Shown here piece after piece: positions 42,902-51,567 of a stretch of 64,000 nucleotides of DNA. The notes under the pieces were generated by a model that saw nothing but the letters and a program-made list of their open reading frames with translations, did no database searches and was not told where the DNA came from. A program made the translations under genes and the position numbers. The DNA lies in contig UPZA01000006.1 of NCBI GenBank assembly GCA_900538575.1, positions 62,001 through 126,000 on the forward strand, written 5' to 3'. Every line of letters begins with the position of its first letter. Position 1 is the stretch's first letter. Source of the DNA: an uncultured Ruminococcus sp. (GTDB lineage: Bacteria; Bacillota; Clostridia; Oscillospirales; Ruminococcaceae).

Positions 42902-43273
42902 TCAGCTGTGAATTTCATAGCCTCCGCAGGAAATCATATATTGTATTACCTTTTCTTTGTTTTTGTGCTCACAGGTAACTTCCATTCTTACGGATTTAGT
43001 CAGCAGTGGTTCCTTGACGGCTGCTGAAGTATCTATCGGTCTTGTAATCAGGCTTGTCGCATAATTATTTGAGTCCGCCGAATAGGGAAGCAGCATCATA
43101 ATTTTTTCATGAGAAGTTATAAATGCTTCTTCACTGTCTGCGCAGCCCTTAAATTTATTTTTATTGGGGTAAATAATTATTTGCTTTTCACCATTTACTC
43201 TTTCTCTTATATATCTTGCGGCAGTTTCCGCAAATTCCACTGATTCGAATTCTCCGGTTATTTTAGTATACAT
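42902..43273 (-). CDS. Small protein of unknown function
   Basis: A 123-residue protein opening MYTKITGEFESVEFAETAARYIRE. Residues 1-30 and 85-120 look like two halves of a ferredoxin-like or ACT-like alpha/beta fold (VRMEVTCEHKNKEKVIQYMISCGG), but I cannot name the family. There is no signal peptide. The start is the only ATG, yet the GGAGG ribosome site lies far upstream with a 7-bp hairpin between (see findings). It is divergent from the DUF951 gene and followed in frame by a start-less stretch. Confidence 0.7.
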   Translation of the reverse strand: MYTKITGEFESVEFAETAARYIRERVNGEKQIIIYPNKNKFKGCADSEEAFITSHEKIMMLLPYSADSNNYATSLITRPIDTSAAVKEPLLTKSVRMEVTCEHKNKEKVIQYMISCGGYEIHS

Positions 43274-43360
43274 TTTATTATTTGAATGTGAGATTTCACA
43301 TTTCCTCCTTGTCTTTTTTATTATTTTTCTATAAAAAAATAAAAATATTTGTAGAAAATG

Positions 43361-43389
43361 TTGCCTGAATGAAAAAAATAGGGTATAAT
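43361..43389 (+). promoter_or_regulatory. Promoter of the DUF951-prfA run
   Basis: TTGCCT (43361-43366), a 17-base spacer and TATAAT (43384-43389). Confidence 0.6.
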
Positions 43390-43431
43390 ATATATTATAT
43401 CTTTTTTAATCGAATTCGGAGAGAAAGCTTT

Positions 43432-43620
43432 ATGGATGTAAGACCAAGAGATATATTGATTATGAAAAAAAAACATCCCTGCGGAAGCAGCGAAATGTTT
43501 GTTATAAGAGCAGGTATGGATTTTAAACTTAGATGCGTTGGCTGCTCGAGGGAATTTATGATCCCACGGAATAAAATTGAAAAGAATATAAAAAGAATCG
43601 TTAGAAATGATAATGAATAA
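43432..43620 (+). CDS. DUF951 (YyzM-like) small zinc-ribbon-like protein
   Basis: A 62-residue protein of the DUF951 family. The pattern D-x-R-x-x-D-I-x-x-x-KKKHPCGSSEMFVIRAG is followed by LRCVGCSREFMIPR, with a single Cys in HPCG and a C-x-x-C pair that may bind metal. Function of the family is unknown. The ATG at 43432 has GGAGAGAAA upstream; earlier in-frame ATGs are in the promoter region. It lies 33 bases before prfA. Confidence 0.85.
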   Translation: MDVRPRDILIMKKKHPCGSSEMFVIRAGMDFKLRCVGCSREFMIPRNKIEKNIKRIVRNDNE

Positions 43621-43653
43621 AATATATAGGACGGCAAGGGTGAATTTTAAGAA

Positions 43654-44730
43654 GTGATAGAAAAGATAAAGCTGATGGAGCAGCGATATAATGAATTGAG
43701 CAATAAGCTTTCAGAGCCTGATATTGCAAATGATCAGAAGCAGTTTGCAGAGCTTATGAAAGAATTTAAAAATCTTTCTCCGATTATAGAAAAATACAAA
43801 GAGTATCAATCTGCTGAAAATAGCTTTACAGAAGCAAAGGAATTATTAGACTCCGGAAATCTGGATAAAGAATTTAAAGATATGGTGCAGATTGAATACA
43901 AGGAATCTAAAGAAAAAATGGAGTTTATTTCCGAAGAACTTAAAATACTTCTTCTTCCTAAGGATCCTAATGATGAAAAAAATGTTATAATTGAAATAAG
44001 AGGCGGAGCAGGCGGAGAAGAAGCCGCGCTGTTTGCAAATTCTCTTTATAGAATGTATACTATGTATGCGGAATCCAAGGGCTGGAAGCAGGATATATTG
44101 AATACTAATCCTACTGAGCTGGGCGGCTTTAAGGAAATAAGCTTTTCAATTGAGGGCGACGGAGCATATTCACGCCTTAAATATGAAAGCGGAGTGCATC
44201 GTGTTCAAAGAGTTCCCGAAACGGAATCACAGGGGCGTATTCATACTTCTACCGTAACAGTAGCTGTTTTGGCAGAGGCTGACGAGGTAGAGCTTGAAAT
44301 AAATCCGTCAGATTTGAAAACAGACGTGTTCAGAGCAAGCGGCGCAGGAGGTCAGCATATTAATAAGACAGAATCTGCCGTCAGAATAACTCATATCCCC
44401 ACAGGTCTTGTAGTTGAATGTCAGGATGAAAGAAGTCAGTTTAAAAATAAAGATAAGGCCATGAAGATTCTTCGATCTCGCTTATTCGAGGAAATGCAGA
44501 AGGAACAGCATGATAAAATAGCTTCTGAAAGAAGATTGCAGGTGGGGACGGGAGATCGTTCTGAAAGAATCAGAACATATAATTTTCCTCAGGGCCGTTT
44601 GACTGATCATAGAATCGGACTTACGCTTTACCGCTTGGAGGATATATTAAACGGAAATTTGGAGGAAGTGCTGGACGCTTTGGCGACTGCCGATCAGGCG
44701 GCAAAGCTTGCAATGCAGCAGAATCATTAA
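43654..44730 (+). CDS. prfA: Peptide chain release factor 1
   Basis: A 358-residue translation release factor. The GGQ motif lies at 232-234 in GAGGQHINKTESAVRITH. The stop-codon recognition motif of RF1 appears as PET (188-190) in RVPETESQGRIHTS, where RF2 would carry SPF. Length is normal. It starts with GTG at 43654, with AAGGGTGA upstream; the N-terminus IEKIKLMEQRYNEL then fits the family. The methyltransferase gene prmC, often next to prfA, is not here; sua5 follows after 3 bases. Confidence 0.96.
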   Translation: MIEKIKLMEQRYNELSNKLSEPDIANDQKQFAELMKEFKNLSPIIEKYKEYQSAENSFTEAKELLDSGNLDKEFKDMVQIEYKESKEKMEFISEELKILLLPKDPNDEKNVIIEIRGGAGGEEAALFANSLYRMYTMYAESKGWKQDILNTNPTELGGFKEISFSIEGDGAYSRLKYESGVHRVQRVPETESQGRIHTSTVTVAVLAEADEVELEINPSDLKTDVFRASGAGGQHINKTESAVRITHIPTGLVVECQDERSQFKNKDKAMKILRSRLFEEMQKEQHDKIASERRLQVGTGDRSERIRTYNFPQGRLTDHRIGLTLYRLEDILNGNLEEVLDALATADQAAKLAMQQNH

Positions 44731-44733
44731 GAA

Positions 44734-45753
44734 ATGGAAAATACCAGATTATTATCAGATTCAAAAGAGGATCTGATTATTGCGGCGAATTTAATAAAAA
44801 GCGGTAAGGTTGTCGGAATTCCTACTGAAACGGTTTACGGTCTTGGCGCCGACGCGATTAATCCTCAGGCTGTTAAAGCTGTCTTTGCAGCTAAAGGACG
44901 TCCGGCTGATAACCCTCTTATTGTGCACATATGCAGTATGAGAACTGTAAGGATACTTGCTCATGATGTTCCGAAACTATTTTATAGTCTTGCCGAGCGT
45001 TTCTGGCCAGGACCACTTACAATGATTGTAGCAAAGAATAATATGGTTCCGTATGAAACATCGGGAGGACTTGATACCGTCGCTATAAGAATGCCGGCGC
45101 ATCCGGTCATGAGAAGTCTGATAGCGCTTACAGGACCTATCGCTGCTCCTTCGGCAAATATTTCAGGTTATCCAAGTCCAACAACTGCGGAGCATGTGTT
45201 AAAGGATATGAACGGAAAAATTCCAGCTATAATAGACGGAGGAAGCTGTTCTTTTGGGGTTGAATCAACTGTTATTTCTTTTGATGATAATAATACATTA
45301 AGAATACTCCGTCCGGGAAGTATAACAAAAAATATGCTCGAAACTGTCGCTCCAAATGTTATAGTAGATAAGGCGATAATAAATGATATCAGCGAAGGTC
45401 AAAGGGCTTTATCTCCCGGAATGAAATATAAGCATTATTCCCCAAAAGCTAATATAGTTATAGTTGAAGGAGATATAGAAAATTTCTGCCGTTTTGTATC
45501 GGAAAATAATAAAAATGGAAATTATTGTCTTATATCAGATGAAGATGTTAAATACGATATACCTTGTAGGTGTCTGACATATGGAAAAAACAGTCAGCAG
45601 CAGGCGCATAATTTATTTGCAAAATTGCGTGAGCTTGATGATCTTGGTGCGGCTACAGTTTTTGTAAGGCCGCCGTCTTCAAAAGAGGACGAAGGCTTAG
45701 CGGTTTATAATCGCTTGCTAAGAGCGGCAGGATTTGAGGTGATAAGCCTATGA
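44734..45753 (+). CDS. ywlC: L-threonylcarbamoyladenylate synthase (Sua5/YwlC)
   Basis: A 339-residue enzyme that makes threonylcarbamoyl-AMP for the t6A modification of ANN-reading tRNAs. The N-terminal YrdC domain (about 10-200) has GIPTETVYGLGADA, KGRPADNPLIVHI and APSANISGYPSPT. A C-terminal Sua5 domain (about 225-339) marks the long form. It starts 3 bases after prfA without a strong ribosome site, so coupling to prfA is likely. Its end overlaps coaE by 4 bases. Confidence 0.94.
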   Translation: MENTRLLSDSKEDLIIAANLIKSGKVVGIPTETVYGLGADAINPQAVKAVFAAKGRPADNPLIVHICSMRTVRILAHDVPKLFYSLAERFWPGPLTMIVAKNNMVPYETSGGLDTVAIRMPAHPVMRSLIALTGPIAAPSANISGYPSPTTAEHVLKDMNGKIPAIIDGGSCSFGVESTVISFDDNNTLRILRPGSITKNMLETVAPNVIVDKAIINDISEGQRALSPGMKYKHYSPKANIVIVEGDIENFCRFVSENNKNGNYCLISDEDVKYDIPCRCLTYGKNSQQQAHNLFAKLRELDDLGAATVFVRPPSSKEDEGLAVYNRLLRAAGFEVISL

Positions 45754-46385
45754 ACTGCTTTGAAAATGTAATGATAGTCGGACTAACCGGTCAGTCGGGT
45801 GCCGGTAAAACAACCGTGTGCAGAGTGTTTGAGCAAAATGGGTTTACAATCATAAATGCAGACTTAGTAGCAAGAAAGGTGACTGTTAAAGGATCTCCAT
45901 GTTTAAAGGAACTTTGCGAATTCTTTGGACAGCATATACTTTTTGAAGACGGCAGTCTAAACAGGCGTTTGCTGGGAGATATTGTATTTGCAGATAAAAA
46001 AAAGCTTGAATTGCTAAATTCTGTTACATATCCTTATATAACCTCGGAGATTTTAGAGACTATACGCAGATGTTCTAATAAGGGGCATAAGCTGATACTT
46101 CTTGACGCTCCAACTTTATTTGAAAGCCGCACAGATGATTTCTGTGAGCTTATAATATCTGTTGTTTCCCGCGAGGATTTAAGGATTAAAAGAATAATGG
46201 AAAGAGATTCAATAAGTCGTGAATCTGCTCAGAATAGGATAGATTCTCAGCTTAAAGAAGAATTTTTCAGGAATAATTCTGACTTTATTATTAAAAATAA
46301 TGGTAATATGGAAAATTTATTCGATGTTGCCAAAGAAGTTTCGGATAAAATAAGGGACTATTATAATAATAAATATAATTGCTGA
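45750..46385 (+). CDS. coaE: Dephospho-CoA kinase
   Basis: A 211-residue P-loop kinase for the last step of CoA synthesis. The Walker A is GLTGQSGAGKTT (about 11-22), and ADLVARKVT and LLDAPTLFES are the family's next motifs. The start overlaps the sua5 stop (ATGA). A second ATG seven codons in would also give an intact P-loop. coaD lies in the same window, so two CoA steps are encoded about 8 kb apart. Confidence 0.94.
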   Translation: MNCFENVMIVGLTGQSGAGKTTVCRVFEQNGFTIINADLVARKVTVKGSPCLKELCEFFGQHILFEDGSLNRRLLGDIVFADKKKLELLNSVTYPYITSEILETIRRCSNKGHKLILLDAPTLFESRTDDFCELIISVVSREDLRIKRIMERDSISRESAQNRIDSQLKEEFFRNNSDFIIKNNGNMENLFDVAKEVSDKIRDYYNNKYNC

Positions 46386-46398
46386 ATCGGAGGTTATT

Positions 46399-47799
46399 AT
46401 GAGTAAGGAAAAATCAGAAGGCAAAGAATTACAGAAGACTCTTCTTTCAAATAAGGAAAATGCTTATTTGAAAATGAAAAGCGACGAGATTAAAAAGTGC
46501 GATAAATTCTGCGAAGGCTATAAGGCGTTTCTTGACGCAGCTAAAACTGAAAGGGAAGCTGTGGAATTTGCGGTAAAGCTTATTGAAGATAACGGTTTTG
46601 TAGAATTTAAACCGGGGATGAAGCTTAAAGCTGGAGATAAAATTTACAGGAATAATCGAGGCAAGGCTATAATCACAGCGGTAATCGGAAGTGAAGACAT
46701 AAAAAAGGGAGTAAGACTCTGCGCTGCGCATATAGATTCTCCGAGGCTTGATTTAAAGCAGCGTCCTCTTTATGAAGATACTGAAATGGCTCTTTTTAAG
46801 ACGCATTATTACGGCGGAATAAAGAAATATCAGTGGACGGTTATTCCGTTGGCTCTTCACGGTGTTATCATAAAGGCGGACGGCAGCAGGGTAAAGGTTA
46901 CAATCGGAGAAGATGAGGACGATCCGGTATTTTGTGTAAACGATCTTTTACCTCATCTTGCCGCAGACCAGATGAAAAGAAATCTTGCTCAGGGAATAAA
47001 GGGCGAGGAGCTTAATATTGTTATAGGATCAAGACCTTTTAAGGAGGACGGCATAAGCGATGCTGTAAAGCTTAATATAATGCAGATTCTTAACGAAAAG
47101 TACGGTATTGTTGAAGATGATTTTCTCTCGGCAGAGCTTGAAGCAGTACCCGCTTTCAAGGCAAAGGATATTGGTTTTGACAGAAGCATGATTGGAGCTT
47201 ACGGTCACGATGACAGAGTTTGCGCTTATACGGCTTTAATGGCTTCTGTAAAATGCAAAAATCCAAAATATACGGCTGTTACTATCCTAACAGATAAAGA
47301 GGAAACCGGCAGCGACGGAAATACGGGACTTCAGTCCGCATATCTGAAGTATTTTATTGCGGATCTTGCCTCAGCATTCGGAGCAGAGGGAAGAGACGTA
47401 CTATCAAATTCTGAATGTATGTCTGCTGATGTAAATGCTGCGTTTGATCCTACTTTTCCTGATGTTATGGATAAAAGAAACTGCGCGTTTATTAATTACG
47501 GAGTTGTTGTAACAAAGTTTACCGGTTCGAGAGGAAAATCCGGTACATCAGACGCGTCCGCAGAGTTTGTAGGTAAAATAAGAAAGTTATTGGATGATAA
47601 CAAGGTTATCTGGCAGACAGGAGAGCTTGGAAAGGTAGATATGGGCGGCGGCGGAACTGTTGCCGCATATATTGCTAATCTGAATGTTGATACTATAGAC
47701 GTGGGAGTGCCTGTATTGTCTATGCATGCTCCATTTGAAACCGTTGCAAAAATTGATGTATATATGACTTACAGAGCTTTTCAATCATTTATTTCTTAA
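46399..47799 (+). CDS. M18-family aminopeptidase
   Basis: A 466-residue zinc aminopeptidase of the M18 family. Metal and catalytic motifs are CAAHIDSPRLDLKQRP (about 112-127), GHDDRVCAYTAL (about 272-283) and TDKEETGSDG (about 297-306), with a C-terminal SMHAPFE. Length is normal. It should remove N-terminal residues from peptides in the cytoplasm. GGAGG precedes the ATG and a strong terminator follows the stop. Confidence 0.94.
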   Translation: MSKEKSEGKELQKTLLSNKENAYLKMKSDEIKKCDKFCEGYKAFLDAAKTEREAVEFAVKLIEDNGFVEFKPGMKLKAGDKIYRNNRGKAIITAVIGSEDIKKGVRLCAAHIDSPRLDLKQRPLYEDTEMALFKTHYYGGIKKYQWTVIPLALHGVIIKADGSRVKVTIGEDEDDPVFCVNDLLPHLAADQMKRNLAQGIKGEELNIVIGSRPFKEDGISDAVKLNIMQILNEKYGIVEDDFLSAELEAVPAFKAKDIGFDRSMIGAYGHDDRVCAYTALMASVKCKNPKYTAVTILTDKEETGSDGNTGLQSAYLKYFIADLASAFGAEGRDVLSNSECMSADVNAAFDPTFPDVMDKRNCAFINYGVVVTKFTGSRGKSGTSDASAEFVGKIRKLLDDNKVIWQTGELGKVDMGGGGTVAAYIANLNVDTIDVGVPVLSMHAPFETVAKIDVYMTYRAFQSFIS

Positions 47800-47801
47800 A
47801 T

Positions 47802-47837
47802 AAAAAATGCATGAACAAATTGTTCATGCATTTTTTT
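47802..47837. terminator. Strong intrinsic terminator
   Basis: ATGCATGAACA / TGTTCATGCAT stem with AAT loop, flanked by A6 and T7 runs, so it works on the plus strand and perhaps both. Confidence 0.85.
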
Positions 47838-47872
47838 AACTCTTTTATGCAAAATCATGTTATTATTAAAAT

Positions 47873-47902
47873 AAACCCGGATTAAGTTTAAAATCCGGGT
47901 TT
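47873..47902 (-). terminator. Terminator of the HD-domain gene
   Basis: An 11-bp stem AAACCCGGATT / AATCCGGGTTT with an 8-base loop, followed on the minus strand by a T-rich stretch. Confidence 0.7.
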
Positions 47903-47911
47903 ACATATTTA

Positions 47912-48415
47912 TTATGATTTTCTGAATCTATTTCTTATTTTTTGATATTTCGGCGAAAGCAATTCAAGTATAGCGCAGTATTTATCAACAACAACTATAA
48001 CATAGCTTTCCTTGTATTTTGGCAGTTTTATGGTTGCCGGCCACATATGCTTTTCAATAATGTCACTTTCAAGAGAGTCAATATAAAAATGTTCCCTTGC
48101 ATTTTCAACCGCAATTTTTGGATGCCTTGAATTATGCGATTTTTCACCGTTTTCTTTTATATATTCTTTACGATTATAATAAAACATATCGTGCATCAGA
48201 CCTGCTCTGGCCGCAGCAACGGCGTTTAATCTAAAGAATTTACATATCAAATAATTATAATAAGAAACATTCAGACTATGCTGCAATCTTGTTGTATATA
48301 TATGATGAGTAAACTTACCAAGCTTCTGAATTTCTTCATTTTCAAATATATCGGAAATATAGCTGTAAAAAGGCAGTTCAAGTAAATTTTTTTTTGAACC
48401 GACAGCTTTAACCAT
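47912..48415 (-). CDS. HD-domain phosphohydrolase
   Basis: A 167-residue HD-superfamily protein. The first metal His is in RLQHSLNV (His46), the HD pair is His75-Asp76 in LMHDMFYY, and the last Asp is in VVVDKYCA near 146. The substrate is unknown; nucleotides or cyclic nucleotides are usual for the fold. GAGGTGATAA precedes the ATG. It is a single-gene unit with a consensus promoter and its own terminator. Confidence 0.85.
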   Translation of the reverse strand: MVKAVGSKKNLLELPFYSYISDIFENEEIQKLGKFTHHIYTTRLQHSLNVSYYNYLICKFFRLNAVAAARAGLMHDMFYYNRKEYIKENGEKSHNSRHPKIAVENAREHFYIDSLESDIIEKHMWPATIKLPKYKESYVIVVVDKYCAILELLSPKYQKIRNRFRKS

Positions 48416-48445
48416 TTTATCACCTCTATTTAATTTTATGCTTAT

Positions 48446-48474
48446 ATTATATGTCTTTTGATTCTAAATGTCAA
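48446..48474 (-). promoter_or_regulatory. Promoter of the HD-domain gene
   Basis: On the minus strand: TTGACA (48469-48474), a 17-base spacer and TATAAT (48446-48451), full consensus. Confidence 0.75.
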
Positions 48475-48522
48475 GTGTAAAAATATGAAAATTTTTAAAA
48501 ATACCGGAAGAATATTAAAAAA

Positions 48523-49101
48523 TTATTTATCATAAATTTTATTCCATTGATCAAGACAATCATTTAATTTATTATATGTATTTATATAGTGTATGTTTTT
48601 AAATCTTCTAAGGTTTTCATCAGAGAAATCATGCTGATCCGCTATAAATCTTCTGCATATTTCAGTATAGTCAGGATTTTCCTGGACTGCTTCTCGGTTA
48701 ATACATCGTATTAATCTTTCCTTGTCGTCAAGGTATAAGTAAATTATATGTACTGTTTCTGAACCATATTCTTTTATTATGCCGTGGGCTCCTTCTAAGG
48801 TTGTAATAAGTATATAATCGTTATTATCAGTTACATCGAATTTTAATGTAAAATAATCCCATACCCCCTGTATAGTATTATATTGACGCTTTTCAATAAT
48901 TTTATTGTTTTTTGCATAATCATTCATTTGCGCCTTGCTTACAAAAAAATAATTAACACCGTTTTTTTCATCTGCTCTTTTAGGACGCGTAGTAAATGGT
49001 ATGACCGGAATCAATTTTGTTTTATATTGATTGATAATTTTATTATAAATTGTATCCTTGCCGGAACCGCTTTTTCCTACAATGCAAAATATTCTGTTCA
49101 A
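48523..49101 (-). CDS. Guanylate-kinase-like P-loop protein
   Basis: A 192-residue protein with the guanylate kinase fold. The Walker A is GKSGSGKDT (9-17), and PFTTRPKRADEKNGVNYFFVS (about 34-54) matches the GMP-binding region, which in true GMP kinases reads S-x-T-T-R-x-P-R-x-G-E. The Ser is replaced by Phe here and the sequence is otherwise diverged, so a different substrate is possible. It starts with TTG at 49101, with GGAGAACTAAT upstream; the open frame extends to 49167 but over the promoter. Confidence 0.75.
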   Translation of the reverse strand: MNRIFCIVGKSGSGKDTIYNKIINQYKTKLIPVIPFTTRPKRADEKNGVNYFFVSKAQMNDYAKNNKIIEKRQYNTIQGVWDYFTLKFDVTDNNDYILITTLEGAHGIIKEYGSETVHIIYLYLDDKERLIRCINREAVQENPDYTEICRRFIADQHDFSDENLRRFKNIHYINTYNKLNDCLDQWNKIYDK

Positions 49102-49138
49102 ATTAGTTCTCCTTAGAATATAATTTAGTACTGTTTTT

Positions 49139-49167
49139 ATTATACTATAAATTGTAGAAAATTGCAA
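49139..49167 (-). promoter_or_regulatory. Promoter of the guanylate-kinase-like gene
   Basis: On the minus strand: TTGCAA (49162-49167), a 17-base spacer and TATAAT (49139-49144). Confidence 0.65.
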
Positions 49168-49179
49168 TAAAACCTTAGT

Positions 49180-49208
49180 TTGACATTTGGATTTTGTTAT
49201 AGTATACT
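49180..49208 (+). promoter_or_regulatory. Plus-strand promoter with no gene behind it
   Basis: TTGACA (49180-49185), a 17-base spacer and TATACT (49203-49208). No plus-strand protein gene follows; only an 8-codon frame (MKNKLILN) and a terminator at 49364-49394. Confidence 0.55.
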
Positions 49209-49214
49209 TGAATG

Positions 49215-49394
49215 AATTGAAATAAAGTGTGGTTTTAATATGAAGAATAAGCTGATTTTAAATTAAGCAGTATTGTTTTTGATTGCATTCATGAAAATAT
49301 TTTTGTAGGTTTTTTTAACACTAAAACGGCTGATAATTTAATTCGCAGTTTTTTTATTTATGAAAAAATCCGGTGAGTTTATCACCGGATTTTT
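49215..49394 (+). ncRNA. Candidate small RNA
   Basis: The stretch between the orphan promoter and the terminator, about 180 bases. TGAATG near its start can pair with CATTCA about 75 bases later, and a second hairpin with a T7 run (CTG/CAG flanked by A4/T4) lies near 49325-49357. No RNA family is recognised. If transcribed it would end next to, and overlap the terminator of, the ROK regulator gene. Confidence 0.3.
49364..49394. terminator. Bidirectional terminator after the ROK gene
   Basis: AAAAATCCGGTGA / TCACCGGATTTTT, a 13-bp stem with GTTTA loop; the A and T runs allow it to work in both directions. Confidence 0.85.
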
Positions 49395-49395
49395 A

Positions 49396-50610
49396 TCAGA
49401 TACCGCCTTTTTTATAAAAGTATTCATAAATTGAAATAGCGCAGCCGCTGGTAAATTCGAACTTGTTTTCAGCGCGGCTGATTTTAATTTTCTTTGCAAT
49501 ATCTTCGCCGCAGAAATCTGAAATATAATTTTTAAAATAATCAAATAACCATTCGTTCATAAAAAATCCATGCAGAACTACAAATTTGGCGAATAAAACT
49601 GTTGAAATATTATTTATCAAAATAGCTATACATTCAATAATACTATTTAAAACTTCAAGTACCTTGGCTTCTCCCTTAGAGGCAGCGGCAGTAATTGTTT
49701 TATAATTGATATTATTAATGTCTCCTTCAGTAGCTTCCCATAATATAGGCGTTTCTTCCTTAGATAATATTGCAGCATATTTTGCAATAACAGCGTCTCT
49801 TGTAAGCTCAGCTTTAACCGAGCCGTCTGGATATCCATCGAGCTTTTTGCCGTTAGGCTTGCAAATTGCTCGTTCAATTTGGTTAGTATGATTTAAATAT
49901 TCGTGCATAACTTCGTTTTCCAAAAGAATAGATGCATTTATATTTTTTCCAAATTTAATAAACAAGTAATTACCTGATCTGTCTTCTATATTTGTTTCCT
50001 GATTTGCTAAAGCCAAAGCGCTGATTGAATTCATGCATACAACCGGCATATTTAGTTCCTTGGTAAAGGTTTCCGTAAGATTAGTAAAATCAAGTTTTCC
50101 GTCTTTAAAGTAAACTTTCATTTTACTGCATAATTCAGGCTGTACGCTTATTCCCAGTCCGAGAATTTTTGAAAGATCGAGACAACTGTTCTGTAGCATT
50201 CTTTTTGTTTCGTTTACAATAAAATCAACTATTTCCTCGTAAGTTGTTTCCTCGGAAATATCCAAGAAATTTTTATCCAATACTTCAGGCTTCAGATTAG
50301 AAAGTCCGACACTGACACCGTTTTCGCTGATTGACGCGCCGACGGCGAATTTGAAATTTGAATCAATATCAATAAGTATTTTCCTTCTGCCCTTTTGCAG
50401 ATTTTCAAGAGAAACCGGCGCTTCTCCGACTTCGTACAAAACACCCTCCTCGATCATTTCGTTAGTTATTATAGTAACGGCGGCTCTTGTTATTTCCAAC
50501 GCGCTGGCAATATCTACTCTGGAAATTGGACCGCATTCTTTAATTACTTTCAGAATCTGCATTCTGTTTCTTCTTTTTAAATCGAGTTTACTGATACCCT
50601 GATATTCCAT
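49396..50610 (-). CDS. ROK-family transcriptional regulator
   Basis: A 404-residue protein with an N-terminal winged helix-turn-helix (about 12-65, ISRVDIASALEITRAAVT) and a C-terminal ROK sugar-kinase-like domain (about 85-400). The ROK zinc motif (C-x-C-G-x-x-G-C) and a clear kinase Asp-Gly motif are missing, so it should be a repressor that does not phosphorylate sugar. The ATG at 50610 has AAGGATGG eight bases upstream; one at 50622 is too close to that site. It lies 38 bases behind the AEC transporter and may be in its unit. Confidence 0.85.
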   Translation of the reverse strand: MEYQGISKLDLKRRNRMQILKVIKECGPISRVDIASALEITRAAVTIITNEMIEEGVLYEVGEAPVSLENLQKGRRKILIDIDSNFKFAVGASISENGVSVGLSNLKPEVLDKNFLDISEETTYEEIVDFIVNETKRMLQNSCLDLSKILGLGISVQPELCSKMKVYFKDGKLDFTNLTETFTKELNMPVVCMNSISALALANQETNIEDRSGNYLFIKFGKNINASILLENEVMHEYLNHTNQIERAICKPNGKKLDGYPDGSVKAELTRDAVIAKYAAILSKEETPILWEATEGDINNINYKTITAAASKGEAKVLEVLNSIIECIAILINNISTVLFAKFVVLHGFFMNEWLFDYFKNYISDFCGEDIAKKIKISRAENKFEFTSGCAISIYEYFYKKGGI

Positions 50611-50648
50611 AATTTTTACCATCCTTTTTATAAAATAGAATTGAAGAC

Positions 50649-51560
50649 CTATAGTTTATAAATATAAACTATCATAGGCATGGTCAATGTTGAAAGCAAT
50701 GTGGTAACAGCAAATATTTCTGAAGCATAGATAGAATTTTTACTATAATTCAGACATTGCATCGTACACATTGCAGCCGCCGGAGCGGACATGGCAATTA
50801 ATACAGCTAATTCAGACGGCTCGTTCATAGGAATAAGCCGGAAGAAACCCCCGATAATTAGAGGTATTATGACAAGGGTTAAAGCTGTTACATAATAAAT
50901 TCTTGGATTTTTAAGAGCATTTATTATGTTAGTTCTTGCGATTGTTGCACCTGCAACAATCATAGCCAGCGGTGTATTCATTGCGCTGATGAATTCAAGG
51001 GAATCAATTAACAGCGCCGGCAGCCTGAGCCTCGCTATGAAAAGAATAAGTCCTAAAGCGACGGCTATAATGGCTGGAGAGGTAAAGGCTTCAATAATGA
51101 ATTTGAAGCTTTTAATTCCGGATATCTGTATCACTCCATGAGTCCAAACAAGAATATTGAATACAGTCAGAAAAGCGGTAAGATAAAACACCCCCTCGTA
51201 ACCCATAATTGACTGTATTAAAGGTATTCCCATAAACGCGCAATTTGAATAAATACATGAAAAGCGCTCTATATCGGTTTCCCTTTCTTTTTTTCTCCTA
51301 ATAAGGAAATACGAAACCGCTATGGCTATTATATATGCAATTACAGAAAGAATCAAAGCGCTGACAAAACCTTTTATCAGCTCAGCCTTGAAATCTGTCT
51401 GATAAGCCAAAAAGATAACTACAGGATTTACTATATTAAGAACAAGCTTTGAAAGTTCTCTTGAACCCTTTTCTGAAATTATACCGATCCTGTGACATAA
51501 TATACCTACTATAATCAAAAACAGCATTATAACTGCCTGATGCAATATTGTTGATGACAA
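50649..51560 (-). CDS. AEC-family transporter (auxin efflux carrier fold)
   Basis: A 303-residue membrane protein with about ten hydrophobic helices in two repeats, separated by a short charged loop (FLIRRKKERETDIERF). SKLVLNIVNPVVIF near residue 38 and NTPLAMIVAGATIA near 193 are the two crossover motifs of the family. Such carriers move organic acids or amino acids; the substrate is not given by sequence. It starts with TTG at 51560, with TTGGAG upstream, 7 bases after yfhO. Confidence 0.88.
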   Translation of the reverse strand: MSSTILHQAVIMLFLIIVGILCHRIGIISEKGSRELSKLVLNIVNPVVIFLAYQTDFKAELIKGFVSALILSVIAYIIAIAVSYFLIRRKKERETDIERFSCIYSNCAFMGIPLIQSIMGYEGVFYLTAFLTVFNILVWTHGVIQISGIKSFKFIIEAFTSPAIIAVALGLILFIARLRLPALLIDSLEFISAMNTPLAMIVAGATIARTNIINALKNPRIYYVTALTLVIIPLIIGGFFRLIPMNEPSELAVLIAMSAPAAAMCTMQCLNYSKNSIYASEIFAVTTLLSTLTMPMIVYIYKL

Positions 51561-51567
51561 AAGTTAA

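Noticed and set aside
49240..49266. Eight-codon frame MKNKLILN after the orphan promoter
   Set aside because: No ribosome site of any strength; too short to support as a gene.
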